This document shows positions 1 to 10,754 of a stretch of 64,000 nt of DNA, one piece after another. The stretch is from Elephas maximus indicus (Eukaryota; Chordata; Mammalia; Proboscidea; Elephantidae), in contig NC_064846.1 of the NCBI RefSeq assembly GCF_024166365.1, positions 27,177,866 to 27,241,865 on the forward strand, in the 5' to 3' direction. Within the stretch, counting starts at the first letter, position 1; each line of letters begins with the position of its first letter. A model generated the notes under the pieces. The model did no database searches. It was not told the DNA's origin and was given only the letters and a program-made list of their open reading frames with translations. A program made the translations under genes and the position numbers.

Positions 1-478
1 CCATAATATAGTTTCCTGGCTCTGGGATCGCTAGCTGATTTGCCTTTTTTCCAACTATAAGACTCTTCTTGTGCTTGTTTTAATATATCTTTGCCAGGGG
101 TTTTAGTTGTACTTAGTAGGAGAAAGACTGAAAAATATGGCTACTCCATCATCAGAGAAGTGGAAGTCATATGTTAGTTATTTTTCATCAAAGTAACACA
201 TTTTTATGGTTTAAAAAGTCAAGGGACTTAGACTTATGACAAAAATCTACAGTCCCTTGCTCTTCCCTTATCCACTCCTGGGTCCCATTCTCTATGAGCC
301 ACCACTTTCAACATCTTGGACCATTTCTTCTGTTATTTATTTTCATGTTTCTATAGAAAATGCTCACTCTTTCCTTAATGACCTTAAAATTTAATATGTA
401 TTGATTTTTTGTGGTGATAGGTAAAGGTTTATCTTTCTCATATATTTCACCTCGTTTTCTTCATTCTCTCAATACAGG
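1..478. other. No recognised feature
   Basis: This is AT-rich sequence without a convincing reading frame or a repeat that I recognise. It forms the left flank of the truncated L1 insertion that follows. Confidence 0.4.
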
Positions 479-489
479 TATGTCGCTAT

Positions 490-1483
490 TTTTTTTTTAA
501 ATAATTTTTATTGAGCTTTAAGTGAACGTTTACAAATCAAGTCAGTCTGTCACATATAAGCTTATATACACCTTACTCCATACTCCCACTTACTCTCCCC
601 CTAATGAGTCAGCCTGCTCCCCCCTTCCAGTCTCTCCTTTCGTGACGATTTTGCCAGTTTCTAACCCTCTCTACCCTCCCATCTCCCCTCCAGACAGGAG
701 ATGCCAACACAGTCTCAAGTGTCCACCTGATACAAGTAGCTCACTCTTCATCAGCTTCTCTCTCCTACCCATTGTCCAGCCCCTTCCATGTCTGATGAGT
801 TGTCTTCGGGAATGGTTCCTGTCCTGGGACAACAGAAGGTTTGGGGACCATGACTGCCAGGATTCCTCTAGTCTCAGTCAGACCATTAAGTCTGGTCTTT
901 TTATGCAAATTTGGGGTCTGCATCCCACTGATCTCCTGCTCCATTAGGGGTTCTCTGTTGTGTTCCCTGTCAGGGCAGTCATCAATTGTGGTCGGGCACC
1001 ATCTAGTTCTTCTGGTCTCAGGATGATGTAAGTCTCTGGTTCATGTGGCCCTTTTTGTCTCTTGGGCTCATAGTTATCGTGTGACCTTGGTGTTCTTCAT
1101 TCTCCTTTGATCCAGGTGAGTTGAGACCATTGATGCATCTTAGATGGCCGCTTGTTAGCATTTAAGACCCCAGATGCCACATTTCAAAGTGGGATGCAGA
1201 ATGTTTTCATAATAGAATTATTTTGCCAATCGACTTAGAAGTCCCCTTAAGCCATAGTCCCCAAACCCCCGCCCTTGCTCCACTGACCTTTGAAGCATTC
1301 AGTTTATCCTGGAAACTTCTTTGCTTTTGGTCCAGTCCAGTTGAGCTGACCTTCCGTGTATTCAGTATTGTCCTTCCCTTCACCTAAAGTAGTTCTTATC
1401 TACTAACTAATCAGTAAATAACCCTCTCCCACCCTCCCTCCCTCCCCCCCTCGTAACCACAAAAGTATGTGTTCTTCTCAGTT
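490..1483 (-). mobile_element. 5'-truncated young L1, 3' UTR only
   Basis: The sequence is a close copy of the 3' UTR of the full-length L1 at 5500-12006: it begins with a T-run (the poly-A tail of the minus-strand element), then follows the same order of sequence and stops at the equivalent of position 6479. It is flanked by a perfect 16-base target-site duplication, TATGTCGCTATTTTTT, at 479-494 and 1484-1499, which shows that it arrived by target-primed reverse transcription and was truncated before any coding sequence. A C-rich run near 1426-1450 is the counterpart of the G-rich 3' UTR tract of the longer copy. Open frames inside it are antisense to the L1 and are not genes. Confidence 0.93.
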
Positions 1484-1499
1484 TATGTCGCTATTTTTT

Positions 1500-1939
1500 G
1501 TTATATTGTCTCTATTTTTGTTAAATTTGTATCAGTGTTTATATTTTTACCGTAATATAAAATTATTCTTTTTTCCTTGTTGTCACATCAAGTATTCCTT
1601 CCACCTGTTCTTTTTTATTCTTAAATATTTCATTATATAAACTCATCTATCATAAGACCCTTTTTTAAAGAAAATTTCCCACCCTTAAGGTCCTTTTTTT
1701 CCTCTTCTGCTGTTTGAACTGGTACACACTTGACATCCTGGGACTCTTTTTCATTCTCCTGGATTGTATCCACCTACCTGCCTATTTGAATGACACGAAT
1801 GTCAGTGGCAGAATATTAGCAACTGATGAATCTAGGGGAATGATATGTATTTTTTTTAGTAGTCTTCCCACTATTTTATAGGCTTAAAAATCTTAAAAAC
1901 TTTGAGGAAAATTCTCCCATGCTATTTTAATTCTTATTA
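1500..1939. other. No recognised feature
   Basis: T-rich sequence directly following the L1 target duplication. It may be part of the older L1-like material that starts near 1940, but I could not align it by eye. Confidence 0.3.
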
Positions 1940-2335
1940 AAGATACCCCTTCCTTTTCCATTATGAAGCTTTTAGAATCTTCTCTTTTGCCAAGGTATTC
2001 TTGTTTCAATGTTGTGCCTTGGTGTAGGACCTTTTAACATTCATTATGTTGGACCCTTTGTGAGAATTTTAATCTAGAGATTTATGTCCTTCAGGTCTTG
2101 GAAATTCTCTTGTAGTATTTCTTTGATAACTTCCTCTCTTTCATTTTGTTTTTGTTTTAGCACCTTGCATCCTACAATTAATTTTTTGGATATTAGACCT
2201 CCTGGATCAAGTATCTGAGTCTAATATTTTCTTTTCTATTTTCTGACTTCTTATCACTTTGTTCTAGTTTTTGGAAGTTTTCTACGACTATTTTCTCACT
2301 TATTAAATTTTTATGTATTCAATAAAGATATTGAT
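1940..2335 (-). mobile_element. Ancient L1M/HAL1-like fragment (ORF1 region)
   Basis: Read on the minus strand, the stretch resembles the ORF1 coding region of old mammalian L1 or half-L1 (HAL1) elements; on the plus strand this is the T-rich passage with 'ttcaggtcttggaaattctc' and 'gatattagacctcctgga'. No reading frame survives. The family call is by pattern only. Confidence 0.45.
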
Positions 2336-2500
2336 TCAGTAATATGTTATAAATGTTGATTATGTATTGAGCACTTATGTGCTGGGAACCTGTCTAAGTA
2401 CTTTATAGTATCTGATAAATTCCTGACAACATTCCTATGTGGCAGATATTATTATCATCCTCATTTTATAATTTCCAGGCACTGAAATGTGAGCTTCCTG
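2336..2500 (+). mobile_element. MIR SINE
   Basis: The order 'attgagcacttatgtgctgggaac', '(t)aagtactttatag', 'cctgacaacattcctatgtgg' and 'attattatcatcctcatttt' matches the central and 3' part of the MIR consensus in sense orientation. The 5' tRNA-like part is missing or too decayed to see. Confidence 0.7.
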
Positions 2501-2559
2501 TATGTTGGCCTAGTTGTTCCAGATAGCTGTTTCATTGGCTCCCATCAAGATGACTATAC

Positions 2560-3115
2560 ATCAAAGCTGTTTGCCTAGTGTGAGGTGTGGAACACCCTTG
2601 TGGTGAACAATTTGGCTTTTGTTCTTGGTTCCTGAGAGCAGGATCACCCTTGAAGCCAATTAATCAGGGCTGACCAGACCAAGAGGGGCCATCTGGGAGC
2701 CAGCTCCTGATTCAGGCTCAGGAGGCATGATGTAACATATTGTATCCTCATTGTGACACCAGCGAAGGTCTTGGAGGCTCAGTGGAACTTCTTGGGTGAA
2801 CCTCTGTTCACAGGAAGTTAAATATGTCCTCTGGGGATGTGGAAGCTCTACACTAGGGTCCCTACTGGACTTCACCCTATGTATTTGTATTTTTTTTTCT
2901 CCTGGATTAAAGGTAGCCCTTTTCCTGGAGTTTGTGAATTGTTCAAATTTTGGGCCAATGAAACAGAGAAGGGGTCAATACCCACTGACCAGCCCTTGGT
3001 AAATGGGGGTGAGAGAGAAGGATTGCATGGAACAGTTGGTGTCTGAACTGATCAGGTAAGGGAGGCTGAGATTTCTACAGGGTATAGCTGGTATGTGGAA
3101 AGGGATTTATTATCC
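2560..3115 (+). mobile_element. Possible ERVL-type LTR (old)
   Basis: The passage around 2860-3100 ('ggacttcaccctatgtattt', then 'gagtttgtgaattgttc', 'agggtatagctggt') follows the pattern of the 3' half of old ERVL/MLT2-like LTRs. Boundaries are guesses, no target duplication was found, and the poly-A signal is not clear. Two small overlapping frames across 2796-3046 are not supported as genes. Confidence 0.35.
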
Positions 3116-3722
3116 ACCAATGCGGCATCTGGGTTTTTTTTTTTTTTTCAGGTGAATGTGGTGTCACAGGTTGGTGACCTCAGACTCCTTGGACTGTTTT
3201 GCACAATTGGCGCTATGAGCAGGATTAGCTAGAGAGAACCTTGATAGCACACATGTCTTACCCTCTATTTTAAGAGCTTCCAACTTTTCCACATTTATTT
3301 TCTGCTGAGCTTTATTTTCATTTCCCAAATTCTTCCTGTGTCTTCTTTCTCTACAAAGTAGATGCCAAGAACTTTCACCACTTACAGTTTTTGCTACTAG
3401 CATATATTCCTTTGGCTTCTATATTTATAACTTTTCAGTTTGCCTTACTCTAGCTTCTCTGGCCTTCTGCGCATATATCAAACTTTTCTCTCCATGTTCT
3501 ACTATTGCCAGAGTGATCTCATTTGCAGAACATGCAACTGGCTATATATAACCATCCCCTTTTCATCTTTACACTCTTTTCTCTCAAAGATGACTTCGGT
3601 TTCTAAAAGTCAAGTGTTGCAGACCACGTATATAAGGGTAGACTTTCCTTCCTCTACTATGATTTTAATTTCTTTGCTTACTTCCCATTGCTGTGTGCTA
3701 TCTTCTTCAATTTCATCAATGT
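3116..3722. other. No recognised feature
   Basis: Contains a T-run at about 3134-3148 and otherwise unplaced, moderately AT-rich sequence. Nothing supports a gene. Confidence 0.3.
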
Positions 3723-4650
3723 CATTGTTGTTAGGTGCCTTTGATTCCAACTCATAGCAACCCTATGTACAACAGAACGAAACACTGTGAAGTCTTGTGC
3801 CATCTTCATAATTGTTGCTATGTTTGAGCCCATTGTTGCAACTGCTGTGTCAGTCCTTCTTGTTGATGATCTTCTTCTTTTTTGCTGATCCTGTACTGTA
3901 CCAAGCATATTGTCCTTCTCCAGGGACTGGTCCCTCCTGACAACATGTCCAAAGTACCTGAGTACATCCTCCCTTCTAAGGATCATTCTGGCTGTACTTC
4001 TTCCAAGACAGATTTATTTGTTCTTCTGGTCATCTATGGTATATTAATTACTCTTTGCCAACACCATAATTCAAAGGCATCAATTCTTCTTTGGTCTTCC
4101 TTATTCATTTTCCCAGTTTCGCATGCATATGAGGTGATTGAAAATACCATGGTTTGGGTCAGGAGCACGTTAGTCTTCAAGGTGACATCTTTGCTTTTTA
4201 ACACTTTAAAGAGGTCTTTTGCAGCAGATCTGCCCCCTGCAATATGTCGTTTGATTTCTTGACTGCTGCTTCCATGGGTGTTGATTGTGGATCCAGGTAA
4301 AATGAAACCCTTGACAACTTCAATCTTTTCTCAGTTTATTGTGATGTTGCTTATTGGTCCAGTTGTGAGGATTTTTTTTTTTAATGTTCAGGTGTAATCC
4401 ATACTGAAGGTTGTGGTCTTTGATCTTCATTGGTAAGTGCTTCAAGTCCTCTTGGCTTTCAGGAAGCAGAGTTGTATCACCTGCATATGGCAAGTTGTTA
4501 GTAAGTCCTCCTCCAATCCTGATGCAGCGTTCTGGATCCTATGGTGCTCACTTCCAGAGCTGTTGTGTCACCTCCACAGCTGTCTCTTCCTTCTTTGATT
4601 GGTGCAAAAACATAAGGTTACAGCCCCTTCCTTCTCTCTGCTCCTAAACA
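3723..4650 (-). mobile_element. RTE/BovB-class LINE, 3' part
   Basis: On the minus strand this carries the C-terminal part of an RTE-class reverse-transcriptase gene and ends in the bases that are also the tail of the AfroSINE ('gttgctatgagttggaatc' in sense), followed by a GTT/AAC-rich tail at the low-coordinate end. Related pieces occur at 54025-54290, 54815-55052 and 62460-63010, so this is a repeated family. The 5' part (endonuclease) is missing, which is the usual truncation for this class. The element is decayed, with stops and frameshifts. Confidence 0.8.
3740..3986 (-). pseudogene. RTE LINE reverse transcriptase, C-terminal relic
   Basis: An open stretch encodes the end of the RTE/BovB polyprotein. 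Visible landmarks are a basic 'RREDVLRYFGHVVRRDQSL' segment, then a conserved tail pattern 'FRSVVHRVAMSWNQRHL' that corresponds to the last conserved block before the stop in BovB-type elements. In an intact element this protein (endonuclease plus reverse transcriptase) copies the LINE RNA, and very likely the AfroSINE RNA, at a nicked target. Here only about the last 80 residues are legible and the true stop appears lost, so it is non-functional. Confidence 0.7.
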
Positions 4651-4985
4651 GTTCTGAAAATAACTCTGTGATTGAAATTTCTCTTTTTGTACTATTCATC
4701 TGTCCAATTTATCCATTGAGAGCACCATCAGCCTGTATTTTTCTCCACTACTCACCCATTCTTACATGTTCATAGGTCTTGCCTTTAGTCTTGCTTTAGC
4801 TTTCTCTTCACTCATCTTCTTGATTCTCTAGTATAGAAATTCTTTTTATTTGTTGGATTTTGCTCTTGTTCTTTCTCTGCTCTTCATTAAAAGCTACAAA
4901 TTTGTAATTACAGATGCAAATTATACCTGCATTTGGGAATTTGGGTTTTGGTTTATAAAGCCATTGCCTTGAATTTTTCCCTTGG
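4651..4985. other. No recognised feature
   Basis: Pyrimidine-rich sequence between the RTE LINE and an old L1 remnant. It may be further decayed L1; nothing certain is seen. Confidence 0.3.
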
Positions 4986-5345
4986 GGACATTCCTTGGAG
5001 AGTTATTTTGCAGGGCACTTGTGTCACATCCTGAAAGTGGCATAAAGCTTCTGAGAATTTATTCTGAGGAAATAGTATCATACATACATGAAGAGGTGTG
5101 TTTCTACAATATTTTTAACACAATACTTTTCAAATTGTTAAAAACTAGGTATAAGCAAAATTTCTATTGATAAGAAAATAAATGAATTTTGGTACAGTGC
5201 TATAATGGAATATTAAAGATGCAGTTTAAATGATAAGATAGGGTTATATTTACTGATATCAAAAGAGCCTACAGTATTTGAGTAAAAAACAGTTTACAAA
5301 GTGTAAATATACTATGATTTTTATATATATAGCATATTTGTTAAA
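4986..5345 (+). mobile_element. Ancient L1M 3' region fragment
   Basis: The run 'gagaatttattctgaggaaat', then 'aataaatgaattttggtaca' and 'ataatggaatattaaagatg' follows the 3' part of old mammalian L1 elements in sense orientation. It is heavily diverged, with no open frame. Confidence 0.5.
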
Positions 5346-5499
5346 TAGTACTGACTCTAGAGTCAGGCAAATTTGAGTGGTGAATAAATACTAGCTCCAT
5401 CATTTACTAGTTCTCTGACTTAGCGCAAGTTATTTAACTTCCCTGTGTCTTGATTTGCTAATCTTCAAAATGGGAATAATATAACAACTACCTCATAGG
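5346..5499 (+). mobile_element. MIR SINE, left part (split by nested L1s)
   Basis: The sequence 'gactctagagtcaggcaaat', 'catttactagttctctgact', 'atcttcaaaatgggaataat' and 'acctcatagg' is a MIR in sense orientation that breaks off exactly where the L1 poly-T begins. Its continuation appears to be 12591-12655 ('attaaataaattcattcac'), so the MIR was the original host of two successive L1 insertions. Confidence 0.75.
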
Positions 5500-6410
5500 T
5501 TTTTTTTTTATTAACTTTTATTGAGCTTCAAGTGAACGTTTACAAATCAAGTCAGTCTGTCACATATTTTATATACATCTTACTCCTTACTCCCACTTGC
5601 TCTCCACCTAATGAGTCAGCCCTTCCAGTCTCTCCTTTCGTGACAATTTTGCCAGCTTCCAACTCTCTCTATCTTCCCATCCTCCCTCCAGACAGGAGAT
5701 GCCAACACAGTCTCAAGTGTCCACCTGATATAATTAGCTCACTCTTCATCAGCATCTCTCTCCTACCCACTGTCCATCCCCTTTCATGTCTGATGAGTTG
5801 TCTTCGGGGATGGTTCCTGTCCTGTGCCAACAGAAGGTTTGGGGACCATGACCGCTGGGATTCCTCTAGTCACAGTCAGACCATTAAGTATGGTCTTTTT
5901 ATGAGAATTTGGAGTCTGCACCCTGCTGATCTCCTGCTCCCTCAGGAGTTCTCTTTGTCAGGGCAGTCATCGATTGTGGCAGGGCACCAACTAGTTCTTC
6001 TGGTCTCAGGATGATGTAGGTCTCTGGTTCATGTGGCCCTTTCTGTCTCTTGGGCTCTTAGTTGTCGTGTGACCTTGGTGTTCCTCATTCTCCTTTGCTC
6101 CAGGTGGGTTGAGACCAATTGATGCATCTTAGATGGCCGCTTGTTAGCATTTAAGACCCCAGACGCCACATTTCAAAGTGGGATGCAGAATGATTTCATA
6201 ATAGAATTATTTTGCCAATTGACTTAGAAGTCCCCTTAAACCATGGTTCCCAAACCCCCGCCCTTGCTCCGCTGACCTTTGAAGCATTCATTTTATCCCG
6301 GAAACTTCTTTGCTTTTGGTCCAGTCTAATTGAGCTGACCTTCCATGTATTGAGTGTTGTCCTTCCCTTCACCTAAAGCAGTTCTTATCTACTAATTAAT
6401 CAGTAAAAAA

Positions 6411-6447
6411 CCCTCTCCCTCCCTCCCTCCCTCCCTCCCTCCCCCCT
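6411..6447 (-). other. G-quadruplex-prone tract in L1 3' UTR
   Basis: On the L1 sense strand there is a run of seven or more GGGA repeats (seen here as CCCT units ending in a C-run). Four or more closely spaced G-triplets meet the standard rule for a G-quadruplex. A G-rich tract in the 3' UTR is a known shared feature of mammalian L1 families. The truncated copy at 490-1483 has a shorter, imperfect version near 1426-1450. Confidence 0.75.
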
Positions 6448-6498
6448 TGTAACCGCAAAAGTATGTGTTCTTCTCAGTTTATACTATTTCTCAAGATC

Positions 6499-9400
6499 TT
6501 ATAATAGTGGTCTTATACAATATTTGTCCTTTTGCCTCTGACTGATTTCGCTCAGCATAATGCCTTCCAGGTTCCTCCATGTTACGAAATGTTTCACAGA
6601 TTCGTCACTGTTCTTTATCAACGTGTAGTATTCCATTGTGTGAATATACCACAATTTATTTACCCATTCATCCGTTGATGGACACCTTGGTTGCTTCCAG
6701 CTTTTTGCTATTGTAAACAGAGCTGCAATAAACATGGGTGTGCATATATCTGTTTGTGTGAAGGCTCTTGTTTCTCTAGGGTATATTCCGAGGAGTGGGA
6801 TTTCTGGGTTGTATGGTAGTTCTATTTCTAACTGTTTAAGATAACGCCAGATAGATTTCCAAAGTGGTTGTACCATTTTACATTCCCACCAGCAGTGTAT
6901 AAGAGTTCCAATCTCTCCGCAGCCTCTCCAACATTTATTATTTTGTGTTTTTTGGATTAATGCCAGCCTTGTTGGAGTGAGATGGAATCTCATCGTAGTT
7001 TTAATTTGCATTTCTCTAATAGCTAATGATCGAGAGCATTTTCTCCGTGTATCTGTTAGCTGCCTGAATATCTTCTTTAGTGAAGTGTGTGTTCATATCC
7101 TTTGCCCACTTCTTGGTTGGGTTGTTTGTCTTTTTGTGGTTGAGTTTTGACAGAATCATATAGATTTTAGAGATCAGGCGCTGGTTGGAGATGTCATAGC
7201 TGAAAATTCTTTCCCAGTCTGTCGGTGGTCTTTTTACTCTTTTGGTGAAGTCTTTTTAGATGAACATAGGTGTTTGATTTTTAGGAGCTCCCAGTTATCT
7301 GGTTTCTCTTCGTCATTTTGGTAATGTTTTGTATTCTGTTTATGCCTTGTATTAGGGCTCCTAAGGTTGTCCCTATTTTTTCTTCCATGATCTTTATCGT
7401 TTTAGTCTTTATGTTTAGGTCTTTGATCCACTTGGAGTTAGTTTTTGTGCTTGGTGTGAGGTATGGGTCCTGTTTCATTTTCTGGCAAACGGATATCCAA
7501 TTATGCCAGCACCATTTGTTAAAAAGACTATCTTTTCCCCAATTAACTGACACTGGGCCTTTGTCAAATATCAGCTGCTCATATTTGGATGGATTTATAT
7601 CTGGGTTCTCAATTCTGTTCTACTGGTCTATGTGCCTGTTGTTGTACCAATACCAGGCTGTTTTGACTACTGTGGCTGTATAATAGGTTCTGAAATCAGG
7701 TAGAGTGAGGCCTCCCACTTTCTTCTTCTTTTTCAGTAATGCTTTGCTTATCCGAGGCTTCGTTCCCTTCCATATGAAGTTGGTGATTTGTTTCTCTATC
7801 ACCTTAAAAAATGACATTGGAATTTGGATCGGAAGTGCATTGTATGTATAGATGGCTTTTGGTAGAATAGACATTTTTACTATGTTAAGTCTTCCTATCC
7901 ATGAGCAAGGTATGTTTTTCCACTTAAGTATGTCCTTTTTAATTTCTTGTAGTAGTGCTTTGTAGTTTTCTTTGTATAGGTCTTTTACATCCTTGGTAAG
8001 ATTTATTCCTAAGTATTTTATCTTCTTGGGGGCTACTGTGAATGGTATTGATTTGGTGATTTCCGCTTCGATGTTCTTTTTGTTGATGTAGAGGAATCCA
8101 AGTGATTTTTGTATGTTTATCTTATAACCTGAGATTCTGCTAAACTCTTCTATTAGTTTCAGTAGTTTTCTGGAGGATTCCTTAGGGTTTTCCATGTATA
8201 CGATCATGTCATCTGCAAATAGTGATAGCTTTACTTCCTCCTTGCCAATCTGGATACCCTTTATTTCTTTGTCTAGCCTAATTGCCCTGGCTAGGACTTC
8301 TAGCACGATGTTGAATAAGAGCGGTGATAAAGGGCATCCTTGTCTGGTTCCCGTTCTCAAGGGAAATGCTTTCACGTTCTCTCCATTTAGAGTAATGTTG
8401 GCGGTTGGATGCCCTTTATTATGTTGAGGAATTTTCCTTCAATTCCTATTTTGGTGAGAGTTTGTATCATAAAAGGGTGTTGGACTTTGTCAAATGCCTT
8501 TTCTGCATCAATTGATAAGATCATGTGGTTTTTGTCTTTTGTTTTATTTATGTGGTGGATTGCATTAATGGTTTTTCTAATATTAAACCAGCCTTGCATA
8601 CCTGGTATAAATCCCACTTGATCGTGGTGAATTATTTTTTTGATATGTCGTTGAATTCTATTGGCTAGAACTTTGTTGAGGATTTTTGCATCTATGTTCA
8701 TGAGGGATATAGGTCTGTAATTTTCTTTTTTTGTAATGTCTTTACCTGGTTTTGGTATCAGGGAGATGGTGGCTTCATAGAATGAGTTGGGTAGTATTCC
8801 GTCATTTTCTATGCTTTGAAATACCTTTAGTAGTAGTGGTGTTAACTCTTCTCTGAAAGTTTGGTAGAACTCTGCAGTGAAGCCGTCCGGGCCAGGGCTT
8901 TTTTTTGTTGGGAGGTTTTTGATTACCGTTTCAATCTCTTTTTTTGTTATGGGTCTATTTAGTTGTTCTACTTCTGAATGTGTTAGTTTAGGTAGGTAGT
9001 GTTTTTCCAGGAATTCATCCATTTCTTCTAGGTTTGCAAATTTGTTAGAGTACAATTTTTCATAATACTCTGATATGATTCTTTTAATTTCATTTGGTTC
9101 TGTTGTGATGTGGTCCTTCTCGTTTCTTATTCGGGTTATTTGTTTCCTTTCCTGTATTTCTTTAGTCAGTCTAGCCAATGGTTTATCAATTTTGTTAATT
9201 TTTTCAAAGAACCAGCTTTTGGCTTTGTTACTTCTTTCAATTGTTTTTCTGTTCTCTAATTCATTTAGTTCAGCTCTAATTTTTATTATGTATTTTCTTC
9301 TGGTGCCTGATGGATTCTTTTGTTGCTCACTTTCTATTTGTTAAAGTTGTAGGGACAGTTCTCTGATTTTGGCTCTTTCTTCTTTTTGTATGTGTGCATT

Positions 9401-10302
9401 TATCAATATATATTGGCCTCTGAGCACTGCTTTTGCTGTGTCCCAGAAGTTTTGATAGGAAGTATTTTCATTCTCATTACATTCTATGAATTTCCTTATT
9501 CCCTCCTTGATGTCTTCTATAACCCAGTCTTTTTTCAGGAGGGTATTGTTCATTTTCCAAGTATTTGATTTCTTTTCCCTAGTTTTTCTGTTATTGATTT
9601 CTAGTTTTATTGCCTTGTGGTCTGAGAAGATGCTTTGTAATATTTCGATGTTTTGGATTCTGCAAAGGTTTGTTTTATGACCTAATATGTAGTCTATTCT
9701 AGAGAATGTTCCATGTGCGCTAGAAAAAAAAGTATACTTTGCAGCAGTTGGGTGGAGAGTTCTGTATGTCAATGAGGTCAAGTTGGTTGATTGTTGTAAT
9801 TAGGTCTTCCGTGTCTCTATTGAGCTTCTTACTGGATGTCTGTCCTTCTCCGAAAGTGGTGTGTTGAAGTCTCCTACTATAATTGTGGAGGTGTCTATCT
9901 CACTTTTGAGTTCTGTTAAAATTTGTTTTATGTATCTTGCAGCCCTGTCATTGGGTGCGTAAATATTTAATATGGTTATGTCTTCCTGATCAGTTGTCCC
10001 TTTTATCATTATGTAGTGTCCTTCTTTATCCTTTGTGGTGGATTTAAGTCTAAAGTCTATTTTGTCAGAAATTAATATTGCTACTCCTCTTCTTTTTTGC
10101 TTATTGTTTGCTTGATATATTTTTTCCATCCTTTGAGTTTTAGTTTGTTCGTGTCTCTAAGTCTAAGGTGTGTCTCTTGTAGGCAGCATATAGACGGATC
10201 GTGTTTCTTTATCCAGTCCGAGACTCTCTGTCTCTTTATTGGTGCATTTAGTCCATTTACATTCAGTGTAATTATAGATAAATAAGTGTTTAGTGTTGTC
10301 AT
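6499..10302 (-). pseudogene. L1 ORF2 (endonuclease/reverse transcriptase), disrupted
   Basis: ORF2p makes the nick and the cDNA during L1 retrotransposition. From its start at 10302 the order is as expected: an AP-type endonuclease ('LNVNGLNAPIK', and the catalytic-glutamate motif 'CLQETHL'), a cryptic linker, the reverse transcriptase with fingers motifs ('[13 protein letters not shown]', 'IPKPGKD'), '[14 protein letters not shown]' and the catalytic 'LFADDMIVY' near 8203-8229, then the C-terminal region ending with 'GYW'-like cysteine-rich sequence and '[12 protein letters not shown]' near 6600. The frame is broken: shifts occur near 10081-10129, near 9770-9800, near 8376-8390 and between 7281 and 7011, and in-frame stops lie at about 9341 and 7620 (the latter looks like a Trp-to-stop change). 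Total length, about 1,270 codons, is normal for the family. Non-functional. Confidence 0.92.
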
Positions 10303-10565
10303 TTTGATGCCTTTTTGTGTGTGTTGTTTACAATTTCATTTTTCCACATACTTTTTTGTGCTGAGACGTTTTTCTTAGTAAATTGTGAGATCCTCATTTT
10401 CGTAGTGTTTGACTTTATGTTTGTTGAGTCGTTACGTTTTTCTTGGCTTTTATCTTGAGTTATGGAGTTGTTATACCTGTTTGTGGTTACCTTAATATTT
10501 ACCCCTATTTTTCTAAGTAAAAACCTAACTTGTATTGTTCTATATCGCCTTGTATCAGTCTCCAT
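10299..10565 (-). CDS. Small open frame between L1 ORF1 and ORF2 (uncertain)
   Basis: An 88-codon frame occupies most of the roughly 450-base gap between the end of ORF1 and the start of ORF2. Its stop codon overlaps the ORF2 start codon as ATGA (10302-10299). The product is basic and rich in Lys, Asn and Thr, with no domain that I recognise. An overlap of this kind could allow ribosomes to re-start on ORF2, but AT-rich L1 sense sequence is naturally poor in stops, so chance is a fair explanation. I do not claim that it is translated. Confidence 0.25.
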   Translation of the reverse strand: METDTRRYRTIQVRFLLRKIGVNIKVTTNRYNNSITQDKSQEKRNDSTNIKSNTTKMRISQFTKKNVSAQKSMWKNEIVNNTHKKASK

Positions 10566-10754
10566 ATGGCAGTTCTATGCCACGTGTATTTAGTCCCTCT
10601 TTTTGATTATTGTGATCTTTTACATATTGACTTCAGTGATTCCCTGTTATGAGCATTTTTTAAAATTAATCTTAATTTGTTTTTGTGGTTTCCCTATTTG
10701 AGTTGATATCAGGATGTTCTGTTTTGTGACCTTGTGTTGTGCTGGTATCTGATA

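Noticed and set aside
522..1026. Open frames on the plus strand in the L1 3' UTR (also 5532-6014)
   Set aside because: They are antisense to L1 copies, occur equally in both copies, and have no domain; they are by-products of the T/C-rich strand.
7318..9680. Several plus-strand frames rich in Phe, Leu and Ser within the L1 body
   Set aside because: They mirror the A-rich ORF2 sense strand and have the composition expected of antisense reading.
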